NCBI RefSeq assembly: GCF_007997285.1
Contig: NZ_VORX01000003.1
Span: 248,001-312,000 of the forward strand
DNA from: Gelidibacter salicanalis
GTDB taxonomy: Bacteria; Bacteroidota; Bacteroidia; Flavobacteriales; Flavobacteriaceae
DNA length: 64,000 nucleotides
Reading direction: 5' to 3'
The notes beneath the pieces were generated by a model. The model was not told where the DNA came from, ran no database searches, and worked only from the letters and a program-made list of their open reading frames with translations. Both the position numbers and the translations under genes were made by a program. This document shows, piece after piece, positions 63,407 to 64,000 of the stretch. Each line of letters starts with the position of its first letter. Position 1 is the first letter of the stretch.

Positions 63407-64000
63407 GTTTATTTAAGGTCTATCCGCTTTTTGATATCACGCCAGTGCGTGCAAAAGATCTCGCGGTTTATGACGATAAAGGTGTGGAGTATTTAGATTT
63501 ATACGGCGGGCATGCGGTGATTTCTATCGGACATTCCCACCGCACCTATGTTTCGGCCATTTCCGAACAAGTAAAAAATTTGGGTTTTTATAGTAACGCG
63601 ATTCAAAATCCGCTACAAGAATCTCTAGCATCTGAACTTGAACGCATCTCCGGTTGTAAAGACTATCAGTTGTTTTTATGTAATTCGGGCGCTGAAGCCA
63701 ACGAAAACGCCTTAAAACTTGCTTCTTTTCACACCGGAAAAAAGAATGTCGTGGCCTTTAAAAATTCGTTCCACGGACGTACCTCAGCGGCCGTTGCGGC
63801 AACAGATGACGCTAAAATTGTGGCACCGTTAAACGCGCAACAACATGTGGACTTTGTAGCTTTAGGCGACTTGGCAACGGTGGAAACTATTTTAAAAGAA
63901 GGAGAAACCTGTGCTGTGATTATCGAATGTATTCAAGGTGTGGGCGGTTTAGATGAAAGCTTTCCGGAATTTTACATCGGTCTTGAAAAACTGTGTAAAA
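63403..64000 (+). CDS. argD: Acetylornithine/succinylornithine aminotransferase, partial
   Basis: The frame opens at the ATG overlapping the proC stop and runs off the window with 199 codons seen. It is a class III PLP aminotransferase: YLDLYGGHAVISIGHSHR, CNSGAEANENALKLASFHTGKKNVVAFKNSFHGRTSAAVAAT, and EGETCAVIIECIQGVGG. These give the N-terminal two domains. The PLP lysine lies beyond the edge. Its position after argC and proC supports ArgD over other ornithine aminotransferases. Confidence 0.9.
   Translation, partial: MSLFKVYPLFDITPVRAKDLAVYDDKGVEYLDLYGGHAVISIGHSHRTYVSAISEQVKNLGFYSNAIQNPLQESLASELERISGCKDYQLFLCNSGAEANENALKLASFHTGKKNVVAFKNSFHGRTSAAVAATDDAKIVAPLNAQQHVDFVALGDLATVETILKEGETCAVIIECIQGVGGLDESFPEFYIGLEKLCK

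Noticed and set aside
1-64000. CRISPR arrays, tRNA genes, insertion sequences, prophage
   Set aside because: No regularly spaced repeats, cloverleaf sequences, transposase frames or phage genes were seen on reading both strands.

Overview
The window looks like chromosomal DNA from a flavobacterium (Bacteroidota, probably Flavobacteriaceae). It is AT-rich and uses the Flavobacterium-type -33/-7 promoter (TTTG, about 18 bp, TAnnTTTG). It carries the conserved pdxA-yceD-rpmF-fabH-accB-accC block, a tyrosine ammonia-lyase very like the flexirubin-cluster enzymes, a 31-kDa-class BamA-like fusion protein and a PID-CTERM-type small protein. No tRNA, rRNA, CRISPR array, prophage or intact insertion sequence was seen. 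Genus cannot be set from the sequence.

Region 1 (1-7.2 kb, minus strand) holds a cut-off YdcF/SanA-like gene, then a small polyketide cassette: FAD oxidoreductase, SAM methyltransferase, type III polyketide synthase and an enoyl-reductase-type SDR. It is followed by a GreA-like protein, a monofunctional transglycosylase and a DAO-type oxidoreductase. Region 2 (7.3-13.3 kb) is housekeeping: accC, accB, fabH, rpmF, yceD and pdxA on minus, divergent ribE on plus, and a small sorting-signal protein.

Region 3 (13.5-34.5 kb) is an aryl-polyene/flexirubin-type pigment locus. A halogenase-like flavoprotein is divergent from a roughly 19.6-kb nearly gapless operon: tyrosine ammonia-lyase, ketoreductase, acyltransferase, two dehydratase-like hotdog proteins with complementary half-sites, thioesterase, three ketosynthase-family proteins plus one truncated one, methyltransferase, ACP, polysaccharide deacetylase, LolA, GT2-DUF2062, MMPL exporter, cupin_8 protein, C45 lipoprotein, PaaK-like ligase and alpha/beta hydrolase. 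The dialkylresorcinol genes (darA/darB) expected in flexirubin clusters are not in the window.

Region 4 (34.6-49.4 kb) has a lipoprotein with a degenerate metallophosphatase domain fused to a BamA-like barrel, an SLC13/RCK permease, PEP carboxylase and glutamate synthase gltB-gltD. Region 5 (49.4-59.4 kb) is the branched-chain amino acid operon ilvE-ilvD-ilvB-ilvN-ilvC-ilvA-gapN. It is preceded by two tandem, complete-looking translational attenuators: an Ile/Val/Leu leader peptide and then an Ile-only leader peptide, each with an antiterminator strand just after the stop codon and an intrinsic terminator. Region 6 (59.4-64 kb) is the arginine operon GNAT-argG-argC-proC-argD (cut at the window edge). 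A consensus promoter and an Arg-rich leader peptide with three consecutive Arg codons precede it, along with further foldable RNA.

The strongest candidates for something undescribed are the tandem ilv attenuators and the arg leader. Next come the dar-less aryl-polyene operon lying 9 kb from a type III PKS cassette, and the FAD oxidoreductase that has no canonical start codon.
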